Shown here: positions 11,250 through 22,324 of the stretch, in pieces
Layout: every line of letters begins with the position of its first letter
How positions within the stretch are numbered: position 1 is the stretch's first letter
NCBI GenBank assembly: GCA_030762935.1
Contig: CM060892.1
Span: 86,372,827 to 86,436,826, forward strand
Reading direction: 5' to 3'
Length of the DNA: 64,000 nucleotides
From: Hymenopus coronatus
Taxonomy: Eukaryota > Arthropoda > Insecta > Mantodea > Hymenopodidae
Position numbers and translations under genes: made by a program
Notes under the pieces: model-generated
Databases searched by the model: none
The model's input: only the letters and a program-made list of their open reading frames with translations
What the model was told of the DNA's origin: nothing

Positions 11250-11815
11250 TTACTTTCTCTACTTAGTACTTATAGAAGCTATCACATTCCAACCAAAAAT
11301 TCGATACCGAGATTTCACCGGCATTACACATTTTAGGGTACCATGTATCCGAGAGAAGCATTTTTAGAACAATTTCGCGCGCGTGCGCATGTATGTGTGT
11401 GTGACCAGAAATTTAGTATTTCAGATATATATCTTACAAGGATGCGACACGAAGACTTTGAGGAAAATTCACCCACACCAAACTACCCTTTCATGGAAAA
11501 AATTATCAACATTTTTATTTTTTCAAAAATACCTCATACGAATTTATTACAATACTGTATATTAAAGATGGTTTACTCGTACATGACAAAGAAGGTGTAT
11601 GTATTGCATTTTCTGAATATAGTCTCTGAAGACTTCTGAATACCTTTTGCCTAATTTGTAAACCGTAAGATATGGACAAAAACTTGCTGCATAAAAAAAT
11701 GTAGGTCTCGTTAAAACATAGAATTTATGACATATACACCTATTCTTGAAGAGTTCACAATCTCTGAGATACTCCTTGTTATTGGTTTCAATTTTAAACT
11801 ACTTAAACTAACAAG
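11250..11815 (+). repeat. PX repeat, 3' truncated
   Basis: Starts TTTTTACTTTCTCTACTTAG with the palindrome decayed. It carries CCGAGATTTCACCGGCATTA and AGGATGCGACACGAAGACTT, then runs to the CTCCTTGTTATTGGTTTCAA block. A minus-strand PX copy then follows almost directly, making an inverted pair. Confidence 0.85.
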
Positions 11816-11844
11816 AGAGAGTACATTTAAAATTGCTAACATTT

Positions 11845-12678
11845 CAAAAAAAATCTGATGTGTCTCATTCACAGGACTTTCTCTACATCTCTGCAACAAA
11901 TTATTGTTGAAAAGCTTATTCTTCTATTCACTTCATGCTAATCGAGAAAAAAATGAGAGAAATGGCCTTATTACTTGCTCTCTTGTAACTAAAAGGGATA
12001 TAAGCGACTAGGCTAAAGCGATAGTCAAATCTTTTAAAAGCTGCTTGCTATGTGATTGAAATTCCTTTGTTTGTATGGCCAAGAGTTGACAAATTCCCGA
12101 ATGAGAAATGTGTAAGTATTTTAAAACTGAAACAAATAGCAAGGAATATATAAAAAAACTGTTAACTCCATGAAAAAAAATGTATACAATAAAAATTCTG
12201 TATTTTAACGAGATCTACATTTTTGTGTAAGAAGTTTTTGTCTAACAAGTTTTTGTCTATGTCTTACGGTTATGCAAAATTCATCCAGAATAAAAATGTC
12301 TTCAGGGGCAATTCCCAGAAAATTCATGATATATATTTTTATCTGTGATGTAAACATCTTTAATATTCACCATATGAATCAAAATTCTTAGAGCCATTTT
12401 TCAGAAAACCAAAATGAAAATCTTCGTATCTCATCCTTGGAAGATACTGAAATTAAATAACAAGTTTGGTATTTGACGGTCTTTTCGTTTTTGAGCTATA
12501 CTGCCTCCCCCCCCCTTCACACACTGACAGACAAACACAGACGAGCACGTTTTTCCAAAAAGGCTTTTTTTGTATTCAGGGGTTCTCAAAACATGTATTT
12601 CCTGTGAAATTTCGGTATCGAATTTTTGGGTGCAATACAATACCTTCTCTATACACTATGTTCATAGTACGTACAAAT
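11845..12678 (-). repeat. PX repeat, near full length
   Basis: Minus strand from AAATCTGATGTGTCTCATTC and ACTTTCTCTACATCTCTGCA to ATACAATACCTTCTCTATAC and the palindrome core TATGTTCATAGTACGTAC. Confidence 0.9.
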
Positions 12679-12684
12679 AAATTA

Positions 12685-13097
12685 AAAATGTGTATGACAT
12701 AAATTGTGTGTTTTAACGAGATCTCCATTTGGTGTGTAGTAAGTTCTTGCCTATCTCTTACCGTGTACTAGTTGTGTCAAAGTAATTCAAAATAAACTGG
12801 ACTTCAAGGGCTATTTTCAATAAATTCAAGGTAAACGTTTTATTTGCCATGTATGCATTTTTAATATGTATATGGAACTTGAATCAAAATCATTAGTCAT
12901 TTTTTTAGAAAACGGAAATTTCAAATATTGTTCTATTTAAAGAGTAGTTTGGTGTAGGAGAATTTTATGAAAACCTTCGTTTCACATCCTTTCCTAAAAC
13001 GATATTTTTATTCTCGGTATTGAATTTTTGTAGTGGGAATACAATATCTTCTCTACCTATTACTGTAAATTGTACTTTTCCTAGAGAAAGTAAAAAT
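12685..13097 (-). repeat. PX repeat, internally deleted
   Basis: Blocks TAAATTGTGTGTTTTAACGA, AGTAATTCAAAATAAACTGG and CTATTTTCAATAAATTCAAG are followed by the end GGGAATACAATATCTTCTCT and GAGAAAGTAAAAA. Confidence 0.82.
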
Positions 13098-13144
13098 AAG
13101 TACTTTTGTCATTTTCACCTAAAACCTCAGTCCTTCTGTCCCTT

Positions 13145-13695
13145 AAAAAAAATCTGATGTATTCCATTCACATGACTTTCTCTACATCTCTGCAACAAAT
13201 TATTGTTAGAAAGCTTATGCTTCTATTTAATTCATGCTAATCGAGAAAAAATTAGCACAAATACTCTTATTACTTGCTTTCTTGTAAGTAGAAGCGAAAT
13301 AAGGGAGTACCATAGGTTAAAGTGATAGTCAAAAAACTGGTTGTTATTTGACTGAAGTTCCTTTGTTTGAATGGACAGGGGTTTACAAATTCCTCTATGA
13401 GAAAGGTATACGTTTTTTAAAGCTGAAACCCAAAACAAGGAATATATCAAAAACAGACATGTCCACGAAAAAAAAATGTATTTAACATAAATTGTTGTTT
13501 TAACGTGCTCTACATTTTTTGTCTGGTAAGTTTTTATCCATCTCTTACGGTTTAGCAGTAATGCAAAATTCCGTAAAATTCATCCATAATAAAGTAGTCT
13601 TTAGAGGCTATTCACAGAAAATTCAAGATACACATTTTATCTGTCAGGTAAATATCTTTAATATACGATATTTTAATCAAAATTGCAACTATAAA
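13145..13695 (-). repeat. PX repeat, palindrome half missing
   Basis: Starts AAATCTGATGTATTCCATTC and runs through CATCCATAATAAAGTAGTCT and TATACGATATTTTAATCAAA, then stops before the (TG)n section. Confidence 0.88.
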
Positions 13696-13994
13696 ATTAA
13701 GTCTATATCTTAAATGTTTCCGAGATAAATGGTTATAGATTTAACAGACAAGTAATATGTTTGCAAGTTGACATTGTCCTGGAAGATTGCAGAATTTTTA
13801 ATGTGTTCTTTTGTTCTGGTCACTGGTTTACCTACCCTTACTGAGCTAATTAATTTTAAAAACCGGTTTCATGAGATCATAATCCTCAGCACTGAGATCA
13901 GCTCCAAAGTCATCTCTGACGGTGCACGCCATCGGTTATTTAAATCTTTTGCTGCAAGAGCATAGACCTTTTTGGAAATGACATTCAGTTTGAT

Positions 13995-14910
13995 CATAGC
14001 TTATTTTATTACTTTCTCTGTACGAACTATGACATAGTGTATAGTGAAGGTATAGTATTGCACCCAAAAATTCGATACCGAGCTTTCACCGGAAATATAT
14101 GTTTTGAGAAACCCTGAATCCAAAAAAAGGATTGTGTGTGTCTGTGTGTGTGTTTGTGGATAGCATAGCTCAAAACGAAAAGACCGTTAAAAACCAAACT
14201 TGATATTTCAGTCTGGTATCTTCCAAGGATGCGACACGAAGATTTTCAAGAAAATCCCCCCATCTCCAACTCCCTTTGCACGGAAAAAAAAATTAGAAAA
14301 TTTTGATTTTCTTAGATATGTTTCAAACTATTTTGATTAAAATATCGAATAGTAAAGATATTTGCATGACAAACAAAATTTATATCTTGAATTTTCTGGT
14401 AAAAGCCTCTGAAGACACCTTTATTCTGAATGAAATTTACATAATTGGTAAACCGTAAGAGAGATAAAACTTTTTTTTTTGTTTGTCTAGACATTTTTTT
14501 TTTTTTTTTCAAAAAATGTAAAGTTTATTTGTAGAGCTTAAATCCTTAACAAAAAATATCGACTTCGTCAAAACACATAATTTATGTTATATTTTTTCGT
14601 GGAGTTTACCGTTTTTTAGGTATTCCTTGTTATCGATTTCAGCTTTAAAATGCTTATACTTTTCTCAAATGGGAATTTGTCAACTCATGGCGACAAAAAA
14701 GGAACTTCAATCACATAGTAACTAGCTTTTGACTATCGCTTTAACCTATGGTACTCCCTTATTTCCCTTCTACTTACAAGGAAGAAGTAATTCCATATCT
14801 GCTGATATTTCTCGATTAGTATGAAGTAAATAAAAGAATAAGCTTTTTAACAATAATTTGTTGCAGAGATGAGAAGAAGTCATGCGATTGGAACACATAA
14901 GCTTTTTTTA
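13995..14910 (+). repeat. PX repeat, near full length
   Basis: Palindrome at about 14011-14050 (GTACGAACTATGACATAGTG), (GT)n near 14133-14156, AGGATGCGACACGAAGATTT. Ends TTTGTTGCAGAGATGAGAAG and GGAACACATAAG. A T-rich insertion lies at 14470-14510. Confidence 0.92.
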
Positions 14911-14911
14911 A

Positions 14912-15605
14912 TTGAGTAATTTTTATAATTCATTTGCCTAACAGTTATGTCATCAAAATTCGGCCCTGTCAATAATTATCAATTTGAAAAATTAGGTGTC
15001 AACGTAATTGGAAAATCGTCATAATTTCCTTCTCATCGCAGTATTGCTTATTGAATTGCACTTTCTGTGGCGATTCCCTCATCTGTTCTATGCCGTTGTT
15101 GCACTCAACATATAGATGCGGTCAAGTGGTAGACTGACATTTGCCAGACACGGGCACCGGAGTAAAATCTGTTGCTCATACAAATAAACATCCGTTCTCT
15201 CTATCCATGTTGAAATAACATCTCATTCTTCCGCTCCAGGCTCATTGTTGGCGTCCAATCAGCTGTTTGGAACGTTTGCTTGATTCCAGGAGTTGTAGCT
15301 TCATAGACCGCCAAACTGTCAAGTTTTTAATCCAGGATTACGTTGAAGTTTACTTAACGTGAACGGAACGTAATTTGAAGTTAAGAAATGCTGATAAACA
15401 GAAGACCTGTGTGAATGCACTTTAACTTAACGTTACAGGAAATTGTTTCTTATGTAGTTTTTATTACTTCATGCTATTGCCTTACGCCGATTGGTTTTAA
15501 TTACCATGAGGCATTACTTAAGATAACAGTAAGGAAAAGTTTGACGCTGCTCAACTCTTAAGTTATGTCGCGTTAAGTCAACCCTGAATAGCTCCATTTA
15601 ATAGA
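14912..15605. other. Unassigned DNA
   Basis: No gene or repeat recognised; less AT-rich around 15050-15330. Confidence 0.35.
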
Positions 15606-15607
15606 AC

Positions 15608-15828
15608 GTGGCCGCGCCATGGCCGAGTGGTTAGACCACTCTCCTCTCACTTAGATGGCCTGGGTTCGACCCCAAGCGACCTCATGTGGGATTTGGGGTG
15701 GGCAGAACGACTCAGGGGTGTCTTTTTCCGTTTTCCCCTCGGTATTCCTTCGTATTCCATCGGTGCTCTATGTTCATCAGTGTCATCGTCTGCAGTGTCA
15801 TTTGTAGTAAAAGCGGTCGTTAATAACT
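15608..15828 (+). mobile_element. tRNA-derived SINE-B
   Basis: Head GTGGCCGCGCCATGGCCGAG with box A-like TGGCCGAGTGG and box B GGGTTCGACCCC. The body carries CGCATGTGGGATTTG-like and CTCCGGTTTCCCC-like blocks and ends near AAAAGCGGTCGTTAATAACT. A minus-strand PX copy starts immediately after it. Confidence 0.88.
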
Positions 15829-15831
15829 ATC

Positions 15832-16728
15832 CAAAAAAATCTGATGTGTTCCATTCACATGATTTTCTCTACATCTCTGCAACAAATTATTGTTAAAAAG
15901 CTTATGATTCTATTTAATTCATGCTAATTGAGGGGGAAAAAAAACTAGCAGGAATAGTCTTATTTCTTGCTTCTTTGAAAGTAGAAGCGAAATAAGGGAG
16001 TACCATAGGTTAAAGTGATAGTCAAAATTTGGTTGTTATGTGACTGAAGTTCCTTTGTTTGTATGCACAGCAGTTGACAAATTCCTGTTTAAGAAAAGTA
16101 TAAGTTTTTCATAGCTGAAACCAAAAACAAGGAATATCTCAAAAACAATCAACTAAACGAAAAAAGGTATGTAACATAAATTGTATGTTTTAAAGTGCTC
16201 TACATTTATTGTGTGGTAAGTTTTTGTCCATCTCTTACGGTTTAGCAGTTATGTAAAATTCCGTAAAATTGCCCCAAAATAAAGTAGTCTTCAGAGGCTA
16301 TTCCCAGAAAATTCAAAATATACATTTTATTTTTCAGGTGAATATCTTTAATATACGATATTTTAATAAAAATCGTTAGAGCCATTTTTTAGAAATTCAA
16401 AATATTCGTAAAAAAGTTCCATGTAAAGGGTAGTTTGGGGTGGGGGGATTTTTCTCAAAATCTTAGCGTCTCATCTCTGGAAGATACTAAACTTAAATAT
16501 CAAGTTTGGTGTTTTACCGACTTTTCGTTTTTGAGTTATCGTGTTGACGACACACGGACACACATACACACACACACACACGGAATTTTTTCTGAAAATG
16601 CTTTTTTTAGATACAGGGGACCCTAAAACATATATTTCCGGTTAAATCTCGGTATCGAACTTTTTGGTAGGATGCAATACTTTCTCTATACACTATGCAC
16701 ATAGTGCGTGTAGAGAAAATAAGAAAAC
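15832..16728 (-). repeat. PX repeat, near full length
   Basis: From AAATCTGATGTGTTCCATTC to CTATACACTATGCACATAGT and GTGTAGAGAAAATAA. The palindrome arms at 16683-16722 are almost perfect. Confidence 0.93.
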
Positions 16729-16754
16729 AACTTTCGCATTATGTCGCATTAATC

Positions 16755-17268
16755 AAGTCGCATTATCAGTAAGTATTTGTCTATCTCTTACGGTTTATTA
16801 GTTATACCAAAGTAAGCAAAATTCATCTAGAATAAACAGGTCATTAGAAGCTATTCCCAGAAAATTCAAGATATACATTTTATTTGTCAGGTAAATAACT
16901 TTAATATACGATATTTTAATCAAAATCGTTAGAGCCATTTTTAAGAAAATCAAAATTTTCGAAAAAAGTTCCATGTAAAGGGTAGTTTGGGGTGGGGGGA
17001 TTTTTCTCAAAATCTTCGTGTCACATCCCTGGAAGATACTAAATTTAAATACCAAGTTTGGTATTTTAGCTACTTTTCGTTTTTGAGTTATCGTGTTCAC
17101 AGACACACGGGCACACACACACGGACCTTTTTCTGGAAATGCTTTTTTTGGATTCAGGGGGTCCTAAAACATGTATTTCCAGTGAAATTTCGACTTCGAA
17201 TTTTTGGGTGGAATGCAATACTTCTCTATCCCTATGTATATTGTACATATGGGGCAAGAGGAAGTAAA
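16755..17268 (-). repeat. PX repeat, palindrome half
   Basis: Runs from AGTATTTGTCTATCTCTTAC to GGAATGCAATACTTCTCTAT and a decayed palindrome (ATGTATATTGTACATATGGG). Lies in the same orientation right after the preceding copy. Confidence 0.9.
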
Positions 17269-17545
17269 AATGGGTAAATACTAAACTGATATTTATTCCG
17301 GGATCTTTTAATGGTGCAACACAAACTTTTATCACAAAATCTCCCCCATTGCAAACTACCCTTACGTGAAGAAAGTTGAATTAATGCTTTATTTTCTTAA
17401 AGTTCCAAATGATAGTGATTAAATACTGACTTGAAAGGTAAAAGGTATGCATTGCATTATCTTAGAATAACCGTTAAAATGTTCTTCATTCCAATTGAAT
17501 TTTGCATAATTTTTTACTGGTGGGTAATCGTAAGAACTATGGAAA
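17262..17545 (+). repeat. PX repeat fragment, diverged
   Basis: AAATACTAAACTGATATTTA, AATGGTGCAACACAAACTTT and CAAACTACCCTTACGTGAAG are plus-orientation PX middle blocks. The copy faces the preceding minus copy. Confidence 0.65.
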
Positions 17546-17549
17546 TGTT

Positions 17550-18290
17550 TCATTTCTAATAATTACTTATGGATTATTTCCATCTCGCCCTCTAAGTGAT
17601 ATTCCATTTCTTTTATGTATGAGAATATTAGTACGCAATTAAATACGTTATTTAAGATTCACTTGGAGATAAAAAAGAAGACAAAGTATGACCTTCAAAG
17701 CTTTGATTTCAACATAATTTGACCTTCAGACAGGGAGGGAGCAGTAGTCAGGGACGTCATTGATATTACAAAGAAAAATTAATGGATCTGTAGAATGGAG
17801 AAAGCTGAGGAAGTGATTAACAAACCATTTAAGGAAATTGAAGAAAGCTATAATTATGTCTTCAAGGACATTTAGAACACTTTTTTTTTATTTCTATCAA
17901 TTTGGAGAGCCTTTAATGTCTTTATTTTGTTAGGACCCTTCAAAAATGAGACTTTAAGGAGATTCATGTTTAAAATTTCCATTTTCCACAATTTTCAAAC
18001 TAGAGATGTATAATTTGGTGCGACTAATCGCTTGTTGCTTTTAACTAGACTCCTGCCAAAATACGAAACACACTTGAGGTAAATAAACGCACGTGGCCTC
18101 AGTGAATTCTCTCATTTACTCTAACCGCAACATTCAGTCTAAGAGAAGAAAATAAATCCCATCTTTCTTACTTTTCTCCAACAAATCATAAAGACAATGT
18201 GGTACATGAGCAAGTATATTAGTAGATATATTTTATTTCACAAAAAAAAAAGAAACGGAAGTATCTAATTATAGTAATTCCACTTTTAAT
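17550..18290. other. Unassigned DNA
   Basis: No recognised gene or repeat. Confidence 0.4.
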
Positions 18291-18294
18291 AAAA

Positions 18295-19225
18295 GTAGCG
18301 CATGCGCATCCGCGAACTATGTACATAGCAGGTAGAGAAAATTCCTAGAAATTGTACTGCAGCCAAAATTTCGATGTCGAGATTTCTTATATACCTTGAG
18401 TAAAAAAAAAAAAAAAAAATCAGAAATGTGTATCTGGGAACACGGTAACCCAAAAACGAAAAGTCGTTTAAAAGTCGCTTAGTATTTAAGTTCAGCAACT
18501 TCCAAGAGTGCGACACATAGATTTTCAAGAAAATCCTCCACTCCAAACTATCCTTTACTAGTACAATTTTTAGAAAATGTTGATTTTCTCAAAAATGGCT
18601 GTAATAATTTAGAATAGCATACCGTATATTAAATATATTTACATGGCAAATAAAATGTAGATCGGTTCAAAAATGGGAACATGATTCTTAAGGTTAATAT
18701 AATTCTTAATAATATATATAAAGTAAAAGGGTAGTTTAAAGTAAAATATTAGTTTTGGGAATTAAATATAAGAATTTCTTTTCTTTGAAGTTTTAAAAGT
18801 ATAAAATGCAGATCTTTAATTTTTTGGGCATAGTCTCTGAAGTCATTTTCATTCGGGATGACTTTTGCATAACTGTAAGAAATAGACAAAAACTTACCAC
18901 ACAAAAGATGTAGAACAAGTTAAAACACACTGATTTAAATTGTAAATACTTAAAAATGTTCTTAAACTGTAATTTGCCATTTTTCATTTGTTTTACTCTT
19001 GTCCAGGGAAAGGGATCCGAATTTTAATGTCAATATCTTAGCGATAGCTTTTAAAAGATTTGACTATCATTTTAGTTTAGTGTATTTCTTTATTCCCCTT
19101 CTACTTGTAAGAAACCAGTAATGAGACCATGTTTGCTAATGTATATGTCCATTAGCATGATGTGGATAAAAGAATAAAATTTTGTAAGAATAGTTTGTTT
19201 GCAGAACAGATAGAAGGAAGGAAGA
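18295..19225 (+). repeat. PX repeat, diverged
   Basis: Decayed palindrome near 18317-18337 (ACTATGTACATAGCAGGTAG), then GATGTCGAGATTTC, an A-run at 18397-18419, GAGTGCGACACATAGATTTT and the later TTTTTTGGGCATAGTCTCTG. Ends TTTGCAGAACAGATAGAAGG. Confidence 0.85.
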
Positions 19226-19349
19226 CCGTAGATTTTTTAATGTGCTAATAGATACGTTGCAAAATGCCACAGTTCAATATTATTAGAAAAGTAAAACAAT
19301 TCAGCTTACTAAAATTGAACAGTTATGGCACAGCTAATGCATATGCTGT

Positions 19350-19442
19350 ACTGGTATCACCCGGAGTGTGTTCCTTAGAGCGGATTCAGTACCCAATTAC
19401 CCCGTGTGTAAAGAGTTGCAGAACTCAACGGGGCTATTTCAA
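19350..19442 (-). repeat. Dispersed repeat H, inverted copy
   Basis: GCAGAACTCAACGGGGCTAT followed by TTCAAT is the reverse complement of the H head at 1852 and 19870. It faces the copy at 19868, so the two bracket the SINE-C and the long palindrome. Confidence 0.55.
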
Positions 19443-19459
19443 TGTTTTTTTTTTTTTTT

Positions 19460-19705
19460 TTTTATAAAAATACAGTTCCGGAGGCTTGTCAGGACTCCGG
19501 TGCTGTATTCCTTTTTTTCCAGTTTCCTATATTTCCTTAGTAGACATTATTCTTAACGTTTTCCTTTTACATATACATACACAAACATAAACACATTTAC
19601 AAACACAGAAACACCCATGCCCAAGGCGGGACTCGAACCCACGATCCTGTGCACCACGAAGCGCCAAAGCGAGACACTTTAGCGAGCGCGGCCACCGGGA
19701 TCGGC
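19460..19705 (-). mobile_element. tRNA-derived SINE-C
   Basis: Minus-strand head GGCCGCGCTCGCTAAAGTGT with box B GTGGGTTCGAGTCCC. The tail ACTCCGGTGCTGTATTCC matches the related + copy at 37750-38060. A T-run (A-tail on the element strand) lies at 19444-19463. Confidence 0.75.
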
Positions 19706-19709
19706 AATC

Positions 19710-19807
19710 AGCGGAGGCGGGTCGCGCTCATTGAGAGGGGTAAAACGAAGATCACTTTAAAGTGATCTTCGTTTTACCCCTCTCAATGAGCGCGACCTGC
19801 CTCCGCT
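19710..19807. repeat. 98 bp near-perfect palindrome
   Basis: Two 49-base arms with no spacer, centred between 19758 and 19759 at TCACTTT/AAAGTGA, with a single G/T mismatch (19719 against 19798). Arm content includes GATCTTCGTTTTACCCCTCT and CGCGACC. It abuts the SINE-C head. It would form a long hairpin in RNA or extruded DNA. Confidence 0.95.
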
Positions 19808-19867
19808 AATAAGCAATAGTGGTAAAAGAAAGGACGCTCTAGTCAGTTCCCGTCTGGCGGATTTTAA

Positions 19868-19965
19868 CTTGAAATAGCCCCGTTGATTTCTCCAGATCTT
19901 TTAAGGCCTCAAGGGATATTTTACACGCATCAAATATGGGCAGTTGGGCTACCTGGTATAGTTCA
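19868..19965 (+). repeat. Dispersed repeat H
   Basis: TTGAAATAGCCCCGTTGATT, CTTTTAAGGCCTCAAGGGAT and GGGCTACCTGGTATAG match 1852-1945 block by block. Confidence 0.6.
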
Positions 19966-20004
19966 CGGATAACGGTTTAAAGTTTTTATTGAAGGATTTT
20001 TAAT

Positions 20005-20975
20005 GCTTTACTTTCTCTAGCATGTACATACCTACAATGTACATAGTAGCTAGAGAAGGTATTGTATTCCACAAAAATTTGATGTCGAGATTTCACCGGA
20101 AATAAATGTTTTGAAGTCCCCTAAGACGAATAAAGCATTTTTAAAAAAACGTGTCTGTTTGTGTCAGTGTCTGTTTATGGACAGCATAGCTCAAAAACGA
20201 AAAGACTGTTAAGCACTAAACTTGGTATTTATGTTTAGTATCTTACAAGGATGCGACACGAAGATCTTCAAGAAAATCCCTCCCTCCACAAACTATCCTT
20301 TACATGGAAATATTTTGAAAATTTGGTTACTTCAAAAATGGCTCTAACGATTTTAATTAAAATTCCGTACATAACAAATAAAATGTAGAGGCGGCGCCGT
20401 GACATAGTGGTTAATCTGCTCGCCTCCCACCTAGGCGGCCCGGGTTCGATCACTAGCGCCCGCATGTGGGATTTGTAGTGAACGATATGGCATCCTCCGG
20501 TTCCCTCGTCACTTATTCCACCCATTACTCCATCATCACCTTTCCTATCATCCATTTCGCTCTCATGCCTGGCTACGGCCGACCATTCATTCCAGGCTCT
20601 TCATTCTGTTGTTACGTGTGTGGGCTCCCCGACAGATTTCTGACCCTTAAGCCTGTGAAGACCTTATTTTGGATGTCTTTTGCATAGCTGGCAAACCACA
20701 AAAATGTATATCTAGGTAAAACTCACTTTATCTCATATACACTTTCTTCGTAAAGTTAAACATCTCCGAGATATTCCTTGTTATTGGTTTCAGTTTTAAA
20801 ACTTTTCTAATACAGGAACTTGTCAACACCTGGCCATACATAGAAACCAATTTTAATCACATAGCAACAGTTTTAAAACATTTGTCAATCGCTTTAGTCT
20901 AGCGTATTCTCTTATTCCCTTATGTATGATTATGATGATTAACATATAAGAAAACCTTTCACATTTATTGTACTG
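20005..20975 (+). repeat. PX repeat interrupted by a SINE
   Basis: Left part 20005-20392 has an imperfect palindrome (TACAATGTACATAGTAGCTA), CATTTCACCGGAAAT-like and GGATGCGACACGAAGATCTT blocks. The right part, from about 20650 (AGCCTGTGAAGACCTTATTT), continues with GAGATATTCCTTGTTATTGG. The SINE sits at the AAATAAAATGTAG block. A hAT fragment replaces the last part. Confidence 0.88.
20393..20650 (+). mobile_element. SINE-B (B2-type 3' end) inside a PX copy
   Basis: Head GGCGGCGCCGTGACATAGTG, box B GGGTTCGATCACT, GCATGTGGGATTTGTAGTG, then a 3' section (CATGCCTGGCTACGGCC, CTCCCCGACAGATTTCTGAC). The same 3' section occurs in the minus-strand copies at 42525-42825 and 48875-49148, so these form a subfamily. 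Confidence 0.85.
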
Positions 20976-21640
20976 AAAATGAACAGACGTCTTGATAATT
21001 TATTTGTATGTAACACAATTCGAAAGAAACGTATTCTCCTTGGTAACTGTCATACTAGCTTGCATGGGTTTCGTAATGACGATGCAGAACTTTACCGAAA
21101 ACTAAACACTTATTCCGCCACTTTCTATAAGTCGCCCTCTAGTGTAATGGTTACCATACTAACTTCATATACCCAAGGTCTTGGGTTCAAACCCGGCGGA
21201 GGATGATGGATATTTTCGGGCGTAAAAATCCTTAGCATGGCTTCCCTCGGAAGGGAAATAAAGCCGTTAGTCCCGTGTCGTAGATTTGCGGCACGTAAAA
21301 GAACCTCAAATCTGAGAAAGAGGCATCTGAGCAAAATTAAGCGGTCTTTCACGCCCAGTATAGAATGAGAAGCTGAGAACCACGGCAGTTAAAGGGCGTC
21401 CATAAATAAAACTCCATTTACATATTCTTTTTCTTTCTATAAATTAGAAATATTCCTCATAGGCAGGCATAAACTTATGATTCAATGGCTTACATGTTGG
21501 ATTGCTTTCTATCCCGTACATATAAACTGACAAACGACACACTGTACAAGAAGAGAGAGAATCCATGCTGTCACTTGGAAGCAAGACTGCTTCGACACAA
21601 AGCAAGCGAGGTAGTGACGGCTGGTGTAATTCCTGAAATG
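20955..21640. mobile_element. hAT-type element copy split by SINE-A
   Basis: 20961-21130 and 21433-21630 align by eye with 3490-3690 and 3690-3890 of the intact hAT copy (TTCGTAATGACGATGCAGAA against GGGTAATGACGCTACAAACT; shared CCACTTTCTATAA). The left TIR is gone, and the right end AGGTAGTGACGGCTGGTG is a decayed TIR. Confidence 0.65.
21131..21432 (+). mobile_element. tRNA-derived SINE-A, full length
   Basis: Head GTCGCCCTCTAGTGTAATGG (box A-like), box B GGGTTCAAACCCGG, CTTCCCTCGGAAGGGAAATA, AGCAAAATTAAGCGGTCTTT and AAAGGGCGTCCATAAATAAA. Flanked by a perfect 10 bp duplication CTTTCTATAA (21121-21130 and 21433-21442). Confidence 0.93.
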
Positions 21641-21644
21641 ATGA

Positions 21645-22320
21645 TGATGATGAACAGCAATACAACTTTTTATGGTCATCTACATTAAGGGCAGCTTGTA
21701 GGGTGCAGCTAACTAGTTTGATTTGGAGCCTTGTCATTCTAAATTGCAAAAGATAAATGTTTAATAAATCCTTCATTTATCCTCTTAGATACGGAAGTTC
21801 CGTTGTCTTGATGCCGTACTGAGAAAACCATTATTACTTGATTGTTTTATGTCAAAAGCAGTTAAGTGTTTACTTCTTCAAAACAAAAGAGTTACGTCAC
21901 AGAGCAGAAAGTCATTAGTGAATACAGCTGGCAGGCACAATATATAACCTCTTCGATTCTTCGGGACTCCCACTTTGTGAACTTGGAACCACTCTTAGTC
22001 ATAGCTGTGACTCAGAGCTTGCCAATTGCGTGGGTATCCCGGCCCAGATTATACACAAAGATTTCTGTTTGGTTGTTTTCTTACTGGTAACGGTAATAGA
22101 GGACAGCTGGTAGGCTGAAAATGATGGATTTGTTCTTCCCACACTTTAGGAACCAATTCTGTGGGTGAAGCGGAAGATTGGTGGACAATTACCAAAACAG
22201 CTCGTCGCTTTACACCACACAGGAAAAGAACGAGATATAATCCATAATTCAATTTAAGGGGACAACAAAAATATAAAAAGTTATTTTCAAAAGTGTTAAA
22301 GTTATAATTATTACTTTTCG
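21645..22320. other. Unassigned DNA
   Basis: No recognised gene or repeat. Confidence 0.35.
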
Positions 22321-22324
22321 AGCT

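Noticed and set aside
13995..14055. PX palindromes as transcription terminators or operator sites
   Set aside because: They occur at a fixed position in dozens of dispersed repeat copies, so they are part of the mobile element rather than locus-specific regulation.
21131..21210. Possible genuine tRNA genes at the SINE heads (also 23166, 24476, 41128, 52586)
   Set aside because: Each tRNA-like part continues into a conserved non-tRNA body with an A-rich tail and target duplications, so these are SINEs, not tRNA genes.
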